Positions 10,379-19,413 of a stretch of 36,645 nt of DNA are shown in pieces. The stretch is from an uncultured Collinsella sp. (GTDB lineage Bacteria > Actinomycetota > Coriobacteriia > Coriobacteriales > Coriobacteriaceae). The notes beneath the pieces are model-generated. The model had not been told where the DNA came from. It searched no databases and was given only the letters and a program-made list of their open reading frames with translations. The translations under genes and the position numbers were made by a program. Every line of letters starts with the position of its first letter. Within the stretch, counting starts at the first letter, position 1. The stretch covers positions 1 through 36,645 of the forward strand of contig CAUAWV010000021.1 in the NCBI GenBank assembly GCA_958433005.1. The letters are read 5' to 3'.

Positions 10379-11344
10379 TTATTTTATCTTGTCCTGCTCC
10401 AGCAGTTTGGACGGTGTGCGATCGGGCTTGCCGCCGCGGAAAATCTCGCGGCCATGCAGACGATGCTCCAGGTCACGTTCGGCCTTTTCCTCGTCAATCT
10501 TGGTCTGGCTCACCACCGGGTCCTCAATCAACGACGACACCGAGTTCACCTGCTTCTGAATGCGCTCGGCGATGGTGTCATCCATACTCACGATGCGCAT
10601 CTTCCAGTCGATACTCGTAGCGTTGGATGAGCTCTTGGTCCACACGAACGTCAGGATGGCGCTCTGGTGGCCCTGGGCGGGAAACATGCCAAAGAAGGAA
10701 TCGTGCTGAATGTTGCTATCCTCGTCGATATAGGCGTGAACGTTATACACCACGCGGTCGATCTTATCGTTGAGCAACGCGTTGGTCGCAAGCGCCGCGG
10801 CCTGAATCTGCCCGTTGGACAGCAGCTCGAGCTCGTTGGCAGACGATGTGTCCAACACCGTCACCTCGACCGTGCCCGTACGCTCATCGGCTTCATCGAC
10901 GGTAAAGTCGAGCGGGAACTGCGTAAAGCCGTTGCCCCACTCAAGGCCGCCCTTCAGCGCCGTCGAAACGGTATCGACCGAAACGCTCTCGGACAGGTTG
11001 GCGGTGTTCAGGCGACGCATCACGCCGTAGCCAATCTGCATGCCCACAATCAGCACCAAGATGCCAATGACCACGGCCATCGCGGTCTTCGTAATGGTAT
11101 GACTCACCTGCGAACCCGAAGGATCATCCTCGGACAGCGGGTCGATATGTTTTGCCTGGCTCGCGCGGTCCTCGCTGCGCAGCTGCGCTAGCGCCGCTTT
11201 GTCACCGCGCTTGGCCGCAGCCTCCTTCTCACGCATGCGCTCGGTTCGCTTTTTGGCAAGCGTGGGATCCAAGACACCGGATGCATCGATTTCGGAGAAT
11301 AACTCCGTCACTTCTTCCGGAGTCAAAGGGTTCTTGTCAGCCAT
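10379..11344 (-). CDS. Single-pass membrane protein, unknown function
   Basis: A 321-residue protein I do not recognise. Residues 1-82 are polar and highly charged, with a Lys/Arg/Glu-rich stretch (about 30-60) that may form a coiled coil. One strong membrane helix spans about 86-109. The remaining roughly 210 residues should lie outside the cell and contain alternating strands but no obvious catalytic motif. The C-terminus is charged again (EEKAERDLEHRLHGREIF). It starts 19 bases after the stop of the ABC exporter and shares its terminator, so it is probably co-transcribed and may work with the exporter; that link is inference. Confidence 0.75.
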   Translation of the reverse strand: MADKNPLTPEEVTELFSEIDASGVLDPTLAKKRTERMREKEAAAKRGDKAALAQLRSEDRASQAKHIDPLSEDDPSGSQVSHTITKTAMAVVIGILVLIVGMQIGYGVMRRLNTANLSESVSVDTVSTALKGGLEWGNGFTQFPLDFTVDEADERTGTVEVTVLDTSSANELELLSNGQIQAAALATNALLNDKIDRVVYNVHAYIDEDSNIQHDSFFGMFPAQGHQSAILTFVWTKSSSNATSIDWKMRIVSMDDTIAERIQKQVNSVSSLIEDPVVSQTKIDEEKAERDLEHRLHGREIFRGGKPDRTPSKLLEQDKIK

Positions 11345-11363
11345 AAACTTCCTGTCATATCAA

Positions 11364-13136
11364 TCAGTCGAGCTCGTGCGCACGCGCACCTTCGAACTGC
11401 ATTCGATAGTAACGGGCATAGGTGCCGCCACGGGCGAGAAGCTGTTCATGCGTGCCACGTTCCACAACGCGACCATGCTCAACGGTCGCAATCTCATCGG
11501 CGTGTTTAATGGTCGAGAGACGGTGGGCGATGATGATTGTGGTACGGCCGCGTGCCAGCTCTTCGAGCGACTCCTGGACCGCCTCCTCGCTCTCGTTATC
11601 CAAAGCACTCGTCGCCTCGTCCAAAATCAGGATCTTGGGGTTCTTGAGAAACACGCGCGCAATGGCAACGCGTTGCTTCTGTCCGCCCGAAAGACGGCTG
11701 CCACGCTCGCCCACGACCGTGTCATAACCCTGTGGAAGCGACTCGATAAAGGCATCGATGTTGGCGCGACGGGCGGCCTCGGCGATCTCTCCTGCCGTAG
11801 CGCCCGGCTTGCCGTAGGCGATGTTCTCGCCAATCGTGCCGTCAAACAGATAGACATCCTGCTGCACCAGGCCGATGGCGCGACGCAGGCTCTGCTGCGT
11901 CACATCGCGCACGTCCTGGCCGTCGATGCTAATGGATCCGGCAGCCACGTCATAAAAGCGCGGCAGCAGCGAACAGGTCGTGGACTTGCCGCCGCCCGAA
12001 GGGCCAACCAAAGCGATGGTCTGCCCAGGCTTGATGGACAGATTCATATGGTCGATAACGGGACGCTCTTCGGCATCGCCCTCGCCCAGCTCAACGTCCT
12101 CGTAGTTAAAGCACACGTCGTGATACTCCACGGCGCCGGCAGTCACCTGCAGATCCGTAGCGCCCGGCTTGTCCTGGATATCCGGCGCGGTCGAGAGCAC
12201 CTCGTCCATGCGCTTAAAGCCGGCGATGGCCTTCTGATACGTTTCGGCCGAATTGACGAGTGTCTCGAGCGGCGTGCAGAACAGCGAAATATAGAGTGCA
12301 AAGGTCGCCATATCGACCGCCTGCAGCTGTCCCTGGGCGACCAGCCAGCCGCCCAGCAGCACCACGATCACATAGAGCACACCCGAAAGCAGGCCATACG
12401 TCGCGGTATAGACGCCCATGGCGTGATACATGTTCTCCTTGGACGAAAGATAGCGATTGTTGGAGGCGCGGAACTTGAAGCGTTCGGTCTCCTCATTGGC
12501 AAAACTCTTGACCACGCGCATGCCCGCCAGCGAATCCTGCAGCTGCGCATTGATGCCGCTGATCTTTTTGCGGTTGTCGCTAAAGACCTCGCGCATGCGC
12601 ATGTTCTGCCAAAACATGATGACCGCAAACGCCGCCGTCACCACGGCCATGGCGAGCGCCAGCACCGGGGCGATGGTAAAGAGGATCACAAACGAGCCGA
12701 TAATCTCGATGCCGCAGATGATGATCCACTCGGGCACGTGGTGCGCCGCCTCGCAGATATCGAACAGGTCGTTGACCACGCGGCTCATCATGTCGCCCGA
12801 GCTGTTGCGGTCAAAGTACGCAAAGCTAAAGCGCTCATACTGGTCAAACAGGTCCTCGCGCATCTTGGACTCCATACGCGCGCCCATCACGTGACCCCAA
12901 TAGCTCACAAAATAGCGGCAGGCGCAGCGGGCGGCATACATCAGCACCAAGCCCACCGCAATCATGCCGAGCGCCTGCATAATGACAGCCTGACCCTGAG
13001 TAAAGAGCCCACCGGTCAAATTGCGCAGGATAATGGGGAACGCCAGGTCAATGGCGGCAAGCACCAGAGCACAAACAGTATCAGCAACAAAAAGCCCCAT
13101 CTGGGGCTTGTAGTACGAAAGAAACCTTTTAAACAT
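11364..13136 (-). CDS. ABC exporter, fused membrane and ATPase domains
   Basis: A 590-residue half-transporter of the type that dimerises to export lipids, peptides or drugs. Residues 1-310 form a six-helix type I exporter domain. The ATPase domain has Walker A at 378-386 (GPSGGGKST), Q-loop (LVQQDVYLFDGTIGENIAYG), signature LSGGQ at 482-486, Walker B ILILDE at 502-507 and the switch His538. All catalytic residues are present. The start at 13136 follows GAGGATTGC. It is the first gene of a pair with the membrane protein downstream. A structured intergenic element lies upstream (13245-13342). The substrate is unknown. Confidence 0.93.
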   Translation of the reverse strand: MFKRFLSYYKPQMGLFVADTVCALVLAAIDLAFPIILRNLTGGLFTQGQAVIMQALGMIAVGLVLMYAARCACRYFVSYWGHVMGARMESKMREDLFDQYERFSFAYFDRNSSGDMMSRVVNDLFDICEAAHHVPEWIIICGIEIIGSFVILFTIAPVLALAMAVVTAAFAVIMFWQNMRMREVFSDNRKKISGINAQLQDSLAGMRVVKSFANEETERFKFRASNNRYLSSKENMYHAMGVYTATYGLLSGVLYVIVVLLGGWLVAQGQLQAVDMATFALYISLFCTPLETLVNSAETYQKAIAGFKRMDEVLSTAPDIQDKPGATDLQVTAGAVEYHDVCFNYEDVELGEGDAEERPVIDHMNLSIKPGQTIALVGPSGGGKSTTCSLLPRFYDVAAGSISIDGQDVRDVTQQSLRRAIGLVQQDVYLFDGTIGENIAYGKPGATAGEIAEAARRANIDAFIESLPQGYDTVVGERGSRLSGGQKQRVAIARVFLKNPKILILDEATSALDNESEEAVQESLEELARGRTTIIIAHRLSTIKHADEIATVEHGRVVERGTHEQLLARGGTYARYYRMQFEGARAHELD

Positions 13137-13244
13137 GCAATCCTCGAAGAGAAATAAATAGCGTGAGAAATCCGGTTGAACCGGTCAGGCTGAAAACAAA
13201 GCGTCCCAACAAGCATAACGCCGATGTTCTGGCAGCGTCAGCGA

Positions 13245-13342
13245 AAACGTCCCTAAGCGAGCAAGGTGCCTTGAAAGAGGAGCGACGCGTACTTCGGTAC
13301 GCGAGCGACGATTGAAAGGCAGATTGCCGCTTAGGGGCGTTT
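13245..13342. other. Long imperfect stem-loop, candidate structured RNA or palindromic repeat
   Basis: AAACG and CCCTAAGCG (13245-13259) pair with CGCTTAGGG and CGTTT (13328-13342). Further in, CAA-x2-TGCCTT pairs with AAGGCA-x2-TTG. The tip is CGCGTAC-TTCG-GTACGCG (13286-13303), a stem capped by a UUCG-type tetraloop. Symmetric internal mismatches separate the helices. Around it, GACGCTGC appears on both flanks in the same orientation when read on the minus strand. The element lies in the 247-bp gap between the NUDIX gene and the ABC gene and is not a simple terminator. Confidence 0.6.
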
Positions 13343-13355
13343 GCAGCGTCGACTC

Positions 13356-13383
13356 GTTACGCGGTTTGGTAAAACCGCGTAAC
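13356..13383 (-). terminator. Hairpin directly after the NUDIX stop codon
   Basis: GTTACGCGGTTT (13356-13367) pairs perfectly with AAACCGCGTAAC (13372-13383) around a GGTA loop, touching the stop codon at 13384. No U-run follows on the minus strand, so its efficiency as a terminator is uncertain. Confidence 0.4.
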
Positions 13384-14079
13384 CTAGAGCTCCGCGCCCC
13401 CAAGGCGATGCGCGATGCTATCGCAGGCCAAGGCGCCCACGACGGTCTTGGCGTCTTCGATCTTGCCGTCGAGCACGGCGTCGATCAGCTCGTGCAGCGG
13501 CACCAGGTCAACGTTGACAAACTCGTCATCGTCGGGGCTGGGCGCATCAAACTCCAGCTTGGTAGCCAAGTAGATGTGAATGATCTCGTCGCAAAAACCG
13601 CAGGACGTGACAATCGACGTCAAAAAGCGAATGCGACCGGCCCTAAAGCCCGTCTCCTCGTGTAGCTCGCGCTTAGCGCAATCGAGTGGGTCCTCGCCCG
13701 GGTCGAGCTTGCCGGCGGGAATCTCGACCGTCACGCGGTCGATGGCGGTGCGGTACTGACGCACCAGTACGATCTTGCCGCTCTCGGTCAGCGCCACAAC
13801 GGCCGCCGCACCCGGATGGCGAACGATATCGCGGGCACTGCGGCGACCGTTGGGCAGCTCAACCTCAAGACGGTGGACGTCGAGGATCTTGCCCTTCCAG
13901 GCGCACTCCTCCGAAAGAATCTTCTCGTGCAGCTCGGCATCGTGTGGGTCGTCGTCGCCCAGCACCAGCGCCGGCTCGTCAGCGACCTCGCCGCCGGGCT
14001 CGCCCTCGGCGTGCCCATACATGCGGCTGTCCTCCTCGACGATCTGCGCATCCACGAGCTCTTCGTTCTTTTCGTCCAT
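13384..14079 (-). CDS. NUDIX hydrolase, ADP-ribose pyrophosphatase-like
   Basis: A 231-residue protein. The complete NUDIX box spans residues 123-145: G-x5-E-x7-RE-L-x-EE-x-G-F, with the metal-binding glutamates all present. The preceding VVALTESGKIVLVRQYR and EIPAGKLDPGE are typical of ADP-ribose pyrophosphatases (NudF type), which split ADP-ribose to AMP and ribose 5-phosphate. The first roughly 60 residues are an acidic extension outside the fold. I chose the ATG at 14079 because GAGAGGA is nine bases upstream; the ATG at 14088 is too close to that site. It follows purD closely and may share its transcript. Confidence 0.88.
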   Translation of the reverse strand: MDEKNEELVDAQIVEEDSRMYGHAEGEPGGEVADEPALVLGDDDPHDAELHEKILSEECAWKGKILDVHRLEVELPNGRRSARDIVRHPGAAAVVALTESGKIVLVRQYRTAIDRVTVEIPAGKLDPGEDPLDCAKRELHEETGFRAGRIRFLTSIVTSCGFCDEIIHIYLATKLEFDAPSPDDDEFVNVDLVPLHELIDAVLDGKIEDAKTVVGALACDSIAHRLGGAEL

Positions 14080-14100
14080 CCGTCTCATTCCTCTCGGATT

Positions 14101-15405
14101 TTAGGCATCCCAGGCGTCGCGGCCGCGCAGCGCGCGCAGGCCAATATCGTGACGCAGAGTCTTGCCCTCAAAATCAATCTTCTCGCAGGCCTCGTAGGCA
14201 AGGTTGCGAGCGTTCTCGAACGTGTCGCCCAGCGCGGTCACGGCGAGCACGCGGCCACCATTGGTCACGAGCTGGCCGTCCACCATGGCAGTGCCCGCGT
14301 GGTACACGGTCACGTTCTCCATGGCCTCGGCGTCGGCGATACCGGTGATGACCTTGCCCTTCTCGTAGCTGCCGGGATAGCCCGCACTCGTCAGGACAAC
14401 GGCCACAGCCCACTCGTCACGCCAGTCGAGCTCAATCTGATCGAGCTCGCAGTTGGCGCAGGCGAGCATGACCTCAACCAGGTCGTTCTTAAGGCGCGGC
14501 AGCACGACTTGCGTCTCGGGGTCGCCAAAGCGGGCATTGAACTCCAGCACCTTGGGGCCGGCAGGCGTGAGCATAAAGCCGCCATACAGGCAGCCGCGGT
14601 AGTCGATGCCCTCGGCAGCGAGCTCGGCCACGGTCTGCTCCATGACCTTCACCATGGTGGCGTGCTCCTCGTCGGTCACGATGGGCACCGGGCTGTAGAC
14701 GCCCATGCCGCCGGTGTTGGGGCCCTTGTCGCCCTCGAGCGCGCGCTTGTGGTCCTGCGAGGTGGCCATGGGGCGCACGGTCTTGCCGTCGGTAAAGGCG
14801 AGCAGCGAGCACTCGGGGCCGGTCAGCATCTCCTCGATGACCACAGTATTGCCGGCATCGCCAAAGGTGCCGCCAAAGCACTCGCGCACGGCCTCCTCGG
14901 CCTGCTCAAGTTCGATCGCCACGATGACGCCCTTGCCCGCGGCAAGGCCGTCGGCCTTGACGACCAGCGGGGCGCCCTGCTCGCGCACGTAGGCGAGAGC
15001 CGAAGCCTCGTCGGTAAACGAGCCGTAGGCTGCCGTCGGAATGCCCGCGCGCTCCATGAGCTGCTTGGAGAACAGCTTGGAGCCCTCCATCTGGGCGCCC
15101 TCGGCACCCGGGCCAAAGCAGAGAATACCCGCCGCGCGCACGGCGTCGGCCACACCCGCCACGAGCGGAGCCTCGGGGCCAATTACCACGAGTCCGCATC
15201 CGTGGCTCTGCGCAAACGCCGCCACGGCCGCAGGATCGCAGTCGTCGAGAACAACGTTCTCGCCGCAGCTCGCGGTGCCGCCGTTGCCCGGCGCGATGTA
15301 GAGCTTGCCGGCGCGCGGTGATGCTGCAAGCTTAGCTGCCAAAGCATGCTCACGGCCGCCGCTGCCCAACAACAGGATGTCGATGGTTTGAGTGTCCGCC
15401 TTCAA
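14101..15405 (-). CDS. purD: Phosphoribosylamine-glycine ligase (GAR synthetase)
   Basis: A 434-residue enzyme that joins phosphoribosylamine and glycine with ATP in the second step of purine synthesis. It has the N-terminal ILLLGSGGREHALA motif and an ATP-grasp domain (VKADGLAAGKGV, LTGPECSLLAFTDG, EFNARFGDPETQ). I place the start at a TTG (15405) because GAGGAGG lies five bases before it and the product then matches the usual length; the frame stays open to 15573, but that extension runs into purA. It lies between purA and the NUDIX gene, all on one strand. Confidence 0.94.
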   Translation of the reverse strand: MKADTQTIDILLLGSGGREHALAAKLAASPRAGKLYIAPGNGGTASCGENVVLDDCDPAAVAAFAQSHGCGLVVIGPEAPLVAGVADAVRAAGILCFGPGAEGAQMEGSKLFSKQLMERAGIPTAAYGSFTDEASALAYVREQGAPLVVKADGLAAGKGVIVAIELEQAEEAVRECFGGTFGDAGNTVVIEEMLTGPECSLLAFTDGKTVRPMATSQDHKRALEGDKGPNTGGMGVYSPVPIVTDEEHATMVKVMEQTVAELAAEGIDYRGCLYGGFMLTPAGPKVLEFNARFGDPETQVVLPRLKNDLVEVMLACANCELDQIELDWRDEWAVAVVLTSAGYPGSYEKGKVITGIADAEAMENVTVYHAGTAMVDGQLVTNGGRVLAVTALGDTFENARNLAYEACEKIDFEGKTLRHDIGLRALRGRDAWDA

Positions 15406-15459
15406 GGGTGCCTCCTCTATGGATGAATGGCCCGCTCCGCGCGAGCCCTTTGCAAGCAA

Positions 15460-15501
15460 ATATACCCCTCGGCCGCCCGCTTGGGCTGCAAAGGGGTATA
15501 T
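15460..15501 (-). terminator. Hairpin after purA
   Basis: ATATACCCCT (15460-15469) pairs with AGGGGTATAT (15492-15501) around a 22-base loop, 23 bases after the purA stop. A short T-rich run (TTTGCTTG) follows on the minus strand. It is a moderate terminator that would separate purA from purD. Confidence 0.55.
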
Positions 15502-15523
15502 CGCAATAACCAAATAGTCCCGA

Positions 15524-16810
15524 TTACTTCCAGAATCGGTTGATGATCTGCTCGCGACCGGCGCCGACGCCAATGAACGTCACGCGGGTGTGTGCCAGAT
15601 CCTCGATAAACGCCACGTAGTCCTGAGCCTCCTGCGGCAGCTCATCAAAGCTGCGGCAACCGGTGATGTCGCACTTCCAGCCGGGGAGCTCCTCGTAGAT
15701 GGGCTTGGCATGCTCAAAGCGCACCTGATGCTCGGGCACGCTGGTGTAGCGCTCGCCATCGACGTCGTAGGCCACGCACACCTTGATGGTGTCGAAGGCC
15801 GAAAGCACGTCGAGCTTAGTCAGGGCGATATCGGTGAGGCCGTTGACGCGCGAGGCGTAGTTGGCGATGGGGCCGTCGAACCAGCCGCAGCGACGACGGC
15901 GACCGGTGGTCACACCGTACTCATAGCCCTCCTCGGTCAGCGTGTGACCGGCCTCGGACTCATAGGAAAGCTCGGTGGGCATGGGGCCCGAACCGACGCG
16001 GGTGATATAGGCCTTCATGACGCCCAGCACACGGTCGACGTTCTTCATGCCCACGCCGGAGCCGGTGATGGCGCCGCCGGCGGTGCAGTTGGAAGACGTC
16101 ACGTACGGATAGGTGCCGTGGTCGATGTCGAGCAACGTCGCCTGGGCGCCCTCAAACAGCAGGTCCTTGCCCTCATCGATCATGTTGTTGAGCAGCAGGC
16201 TCGTCTCGGTGATGTAGGGACGCAGGCGCTCGGCCATGGGCAGGTACTCGTCGCAAATCTGGTCCACGGTGTAGGTGGGCAGGTTGTAGATGAGCTCAAG
16301 CTCGGGGTTCACGCGGGCGAGAGTGGTCTCCAGCTTGTCGCGGAACAGCGCCTCGTCCAGCATATCCTGCATGCGCAGGCCAATGCGGGCCATCTTGTCC
16401 TGATAGCACGGACCGATACCGCGCTTGGTGGTACCGATGTTCTTCTTGCCGAGCTTCTGCTCAAAGGCGCCATCCAGGTCGATGTGGTACGGCATGATGA
16501 CATGCGCGTTGCCGCTAATCTTGAGGTTCTTGGTGGTGATGCCGTCGGCCTCGAACATGTCGATCTCCTCAAGGACAACCTTGGGGTTGACGACGCAGCC
16601 GTTACCGATCACCGACACATGGTCGGAATACATGATGCCGGAGGGCACCTGGTGCAGGCCGTACTTCTTGCCGTTGACGACGATGGTGTGGCCGGCGTTG
16701 TTGCCGCCCGAGTAGCGCACGACGGCATCGAAGTCGCCGGCGACCAGGTCGCAGATCTTACCCTTGCCCTCATCGCCCCACTGGGCACCGACCAAAACGG
16801 TTGACGGCAT
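15524..16810 (-). CDS. purA: Adenylosuccinate synthetase
   Basis: A 428-residue enzyme that converts IMP, aspartate and GTP to adenylosuccinate on the way to AMP. The N-terminus has GDEGKGK (residues 12-18, with catalytic Asp13) and SGGNNAGHTIVV (with catalytic His41). Other family blocks are GTTKRGIGPCYQDK, FEGAQATLLDIDHGTYPYVTSSN and TTGRRRRCGWFD. The length is exactly typical. The ATG at 16810 follows AAGGAG. It is 93 bases downstream of dnaB and 118 bases upstream of purD. Confidence 0.97.
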   Translation of the reverse strand: MPSTVLVGAQWGDEGKGKICDLVAGDFDAVVRYSGGNNAGHTIVVNGKKYGLHQVPSGIMYSDHVSVIGNGCVVNPKVVLEEIDMFEADGITTKNLKISGNAHVIMPYHIDLDGAFEQKLGKKNIGTTKRGIGPCYQDKMARIGLRMQDMLDEALFRDKLETTLARVNPELELIYNLPTYTVDQICDEYLPMAERLRPYITETSLLLNNMIDEGKDLLFEGAQATLLDIDHGTYPYVTSSNCTAGGAITGSGVGMKNVDRVLGVMKAYITRVGSGPMPTELSYESEAGHTLTEEGYEYGVTTGRRRRCGWFDGPIANYASRVNGLTDIALTKLDVLSAFDTIKVCVAYDVDGERYTSVPEHQVRFEHAKPIYEELPGWKCDITGCRSFDELPQEAQDYVAFIEDLAHTRVTFIGVGAGREQIINRFWK

Positions 16811-16903
16811 GTTTACTCCTTACATTCATGGACTGTCTACGCGCCACGCCGGCACGCAGAAGCACAAAACATTCCCAGTATACCCGTGCAACGGGCGCCT
16901 GTC

Positions 16904-18295
16904 CTACTCCTCGGCATGTGCCCCATCAAGCTCATAGAACTTGGTGGATGCCGGCAGGAACATCAGGTCGACGTCGCCGATCGGGCCCGAACGGTTCTTG
17001 GCCACGACGATACGCGTAACGCCCTCGTCTGGCCGATCGTCGCGCGAGGCTTCGGCCTCGTCGGCGGAGCGGTCCAAGAACATAACGATATCGGCGTCCT
17101 GCTCGATGGAGCCCGATTCACGAAGGTCGGAAAGCTGCGGGCGCTTGCCGGTACGGGATTCGACCTGACGCGAGAGCTGCGACAGCGCGATGAGCGGGAT
17201 CTTGAGTTCCTTGGCCATGATCTTCAGACCACGCGACATCTCGGAGACCTCGACGGTACGGCTCTCGGAGCGGCGTCCCGGCGGAGGACTCACCAGCTGC
17301 AGGTAGTCCAGGATGATGATGGCCTTCTCCTTGTTGTGGAGCATGCGGCGGCTCTTGGCGCGAATCTCGGTCACTGTGGTGCCGGGCGTATCGTCAATCA
17401 GAATATCGAGCTTGGACAAGGTCTGCGTGGCCTCGTTGATATTGGCCCACTGCTCGGGGCTAATGCGGCCCATGCGGAAGTCACTGATCGAAATCATGGC
17501 GTAGGCGCAAATCAGACGCTGGGCAATTTCCTTGCCCGACATCTCCAGCGAGAAGAAGCCGACGGTATAACCGGCCGCGGCAGCGTTGAGCGCCAGATTC
17601 AGGGCGAACGACGTCTTACCCACAGCAGGGCGGGCGCCGATGATGATGAGCTGGCCCTCGCGAAAACCCATGAGCATGCGGTCGAGCGACGGGAAGCCCG
17701 TGGGCACGCCCGCAGCCTGGCCGCCTGCCTGGCACACTTCCTCGGCCTCGTTATAGGCCTCGACCATAAACTCGGTCAGCGTCTTGTAGCTCGACTTGAC
17801 CTCGCGCGCCGTGACCTTGAGCAACTTGCTCTCGGCCAGCTCCACGACCTCTTTGGTATCGGTGGGAGCGTTATAGGCCAGCGCGTTGATCTCGTTGGTG
17901 GCGCCGATCAGCTCACGCAGCATCGAATCGCGGCGAACGATAGCGGCATGGTGCTGCCAGTTGACGAGCGACAGGGTCTGACCCATCAACTCCAAAATAT
18001 AGGCCTCGCCGCCCACGGCATCAAGCTTGTTAATGCTTCTCAGGTAGTCGATCAGCGAGATGGAGTCGATGGGAATGCGGCTGTTGTACATATCGACCAT
18101 CGCGGTATAGATGGTCTTATGAATGGGCCGGTAGAAGTCATCGGGCTGCAGCTCGACCTGGGCCTCTTCGACCACCTCGGGCGATAGCAGCATAGCGGCC
18201 AGTACATTGGCCTCTGCATCTTGGTTTTGGGGAAGACCCAACTTGGAGCCGCGGTCCTCAACCGTCAGCCCGGTCTCTCTATCGTCATATGCCAT
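16904..18295 (-). CDS. dnaB: Replicative DNA helicase
   Basis: A 463-residue hexameric helicase that unwinds DNA at the replication fork. The N-terminal DnaB domain spans about residues 20-125 (LPQNQDAEANVLAAMLL). The RecA-like C-terminal domain has Walker A at 220-229 (GARPAVGKTS), Walker B IIILDYLQL, and the family's SQLSRQVE and DLRESGSIEQDAD segments. There is no intein and the length is normal. The ATG at 18295 is chosen because GAGGA lies five bases upstream; the ATG at 18307 lacks a site. The rpsF-rplI operon lies upstream on the same strand, ended by a strong terminator. Confidence 0.96.
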   Translation of the reverse strand: MAYDDRETGLTVEDRGSKLGLPQNQDAEANVLAAMLLSPEVVEEAQVELQPDDFYRPIHKTIYTAMVDMYNSRIPIDSISLIDYLRSINKLDAVGGEAYILELMGQTLSLVNWQHHAAIVRRDSMLRELIGATNEINALAYNAPTDTKEVVELAESKLLKVTAREVKSSYKTLTEFMVEAYNEAEEVCQAGGQAAGVPTGFPSLDRMLMGFREGQLIIIGARPAVGKTSFALNLALNAAAAGYTVGFFSLEMSGKEIAQRLICAYAMISISDFRMGRISPEQWANINEATQTLSKLDILIDDTPGTTVTEIRAKSRRMLHNKEKAIIILDYLQLVSPPPGRRSESRTVEVSEMSRGLKIMAKELKIPLIALSQLSRQVESRTGKRPQLSDLRESGSIEQDADIVMFLDRSADEAEASRDDRPDEGVTRIVVAKNRSGPIGDVDLMFLPASTKFYELDGAHAEE

Positions 18296-18448
18296 GAGCA
18301 TCCTCATTCATATCGCTTGTGAGCATCCATAGTATCAGTCACGGTCCCAAAACGCGCCGCGCGCCGCCAATCATCACCGAACCAAACGGATGAACGGTCC
18401 TGTATATAGGACTTCGACGCAACGTTCACCATGACACTCACTCAGCGC

Positions 18449-18487
18449 AAAAAACAAAAGGGCGCTCTGGTTTCCCAGAGCGCCCTT
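18449..18487 (-). terminator. Rho-independent terminator of the rpsF-rplI operon
   Basis: AAGGGCGCTCTGG (18458-18470) pairs with CCAGAGCGCCCTT (18475-18487), loop TTTC. On the minus strand it is followed by TTTTGTTTTTTG. It lies 33 bases after the rplI stop and is a textbook intrinsic terminator. Confidence 0.92.
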
Positions 18488-18519
18488 CTTAGAACAAGAT
18501 TGTTGCGTTGCAGCAAATG

Positions 18520-19059
18520 CTACTCGGCAGCAGCCTCAGTCTCGACCTCGGCGGTCTCGGCCTCGGCGACCTCAGCGGCCTCCTCGACCTCAGCCTCGGC
18601 AGCGAGCTCCTCGGCGGTAACGCCGACGAGAACGACAACCTCGGCCTTGATCTCGCGGTACAGCGAGATGGCAACGGTGTGGGCACCGGCAACCTTGATG
18701 GGCTTACCGAGCTCGACGCGCTTGCGGTCGATGTCCATACCGAGCTGAGCCTTGATGGCGTCAGCGATCATAGCGGCGGTAACGGAGCCAAAGAGGATGC
18801 CCTCGTCGCCGACCTTGACGTCAACGGTGACCGTCTTGCCCTCGAAGGCAGCCTTGGTCTCGTTGGCGGTAGCCAGACGGACGGCCTCGCGCTTGGCGAT
18901 GTTGTTGCGACGCTCGTCAAGCTGCTTGAGGTTGCCCTTGGTGGCGGCAACAGCGAGCTTCTTGGGGAACAGGAAGTTCTCAGCGTAACCCTGAGCGACC
19001 TCTACGACGTCACCCTCGCCGCCCTTGCCCTTGATCTCATCGAGAAGAATAACCTTCAT
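18520..19059 (-). CDS. rplI: Ribosomal protein L9
   Basis: A 179-residue large-subunit protein that binds 23S rRNA. The N-terminal domain is classic (MKVILLDEIKGKGGEGDVVEVAQGYA, then NFLFPKKLA), joined by a long charged helix to the C-terminal domain. L9 is usually about 150 residues: this one carries an extra tail of about 30 residues made almost only of Ala, Glu and Val. It ends the rpsF-ssb-rpsR-rplI operon, 15 bases after rpsR. Confidence 0.96.
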   Translation of the reverse strand: MKVILLDEIKGKGGEGDVVEVAQGYAENFLFPKKLAVAATKGNLKQLDERRNNIAKREAVRLATANETKAAFEGKTVTVDVKVGDEGILFGSVTAAMIADAIKAQLGMDIDRKRVELGKPIKVAGAHTVAISLYREIKAEVVVLVGVTAEELAAEAEVEEAAEVAEAETAEVETEAAAE

Positions 19060-19074
19060 GATGCGTCTCCCTTC

Positions 19075-19341
19075 TTAGCCGCGGTCGCGGTTGCCACGAG
19101 AGGAAACCACGGGGACGGTGTACGGCAGGAGGGCCATCTCGCGGGCGCGCTTGATGGCGTTGGCGATGTCATGCTGATGCTGCGTGCAAGCGCCAGTGAC
19201 GCGACGGGGCTTGATCTTGCCACGGTCGGTCATGTACTTACGGAGAAGCTGAGTGTCCTTATAGTCGATGAACTCAGTGTTCTCCTTGCAGAACTGGCAG
19301 TACTTACGACGCGGCTGACGTGCAGAAAAATCATTAGCCAT
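19075..19341 (-). CDS. rpsR: Ribosomal protein S18
   Basis: An 88-residue small-subunit protein that pairs with S6. It shows FIDYKDTQLLRKYMTDRGKI and RRVTGACTQHQ. A CxxC pair (KYCQFC) plus the later Cys suggest the zinc-binding form of S18. The ATG at 19341 gives the family length; an earlier in-frame ATG adds an unrelated extension. It lies third in the rpsF-ssb-rpsR-rplI operon. Confidence 0.96.
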   Translation of the reverse strand: MANDFSARQPRRKYCQFCKENTEFIDYKDTQLLRKYMTDRGKIKPRRVTGACTQHQHDIANAIKRAREMALLPYTVPVVSSRGNRDRG

Positions 19342-19413
19342 GTCAAAATACCTTTCGTTTGGCAACTTCGGCGAACCGAAGCCGCCTCTCACTCAAAAAT
19401 AGGTGAACAACCC

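Noticed and set aside
11199..13157. 652-residue plus-strand open frame opposite the ABC exporter
   Set aside because: Antisense to a gene with complete Walker and signature motifs.
15405..15573. N-terminal extension of purD
   Set aside because: The extra 56 residues overlap purA and do not match the enzyme family; the TTG with a strong ribosome-binding site fits better.
18397..18412. Small palindrome GTCCT-N6-AGGAC upstream of dnaB
   Set aside because: Too short to separate from chance and not placed like a known operator.
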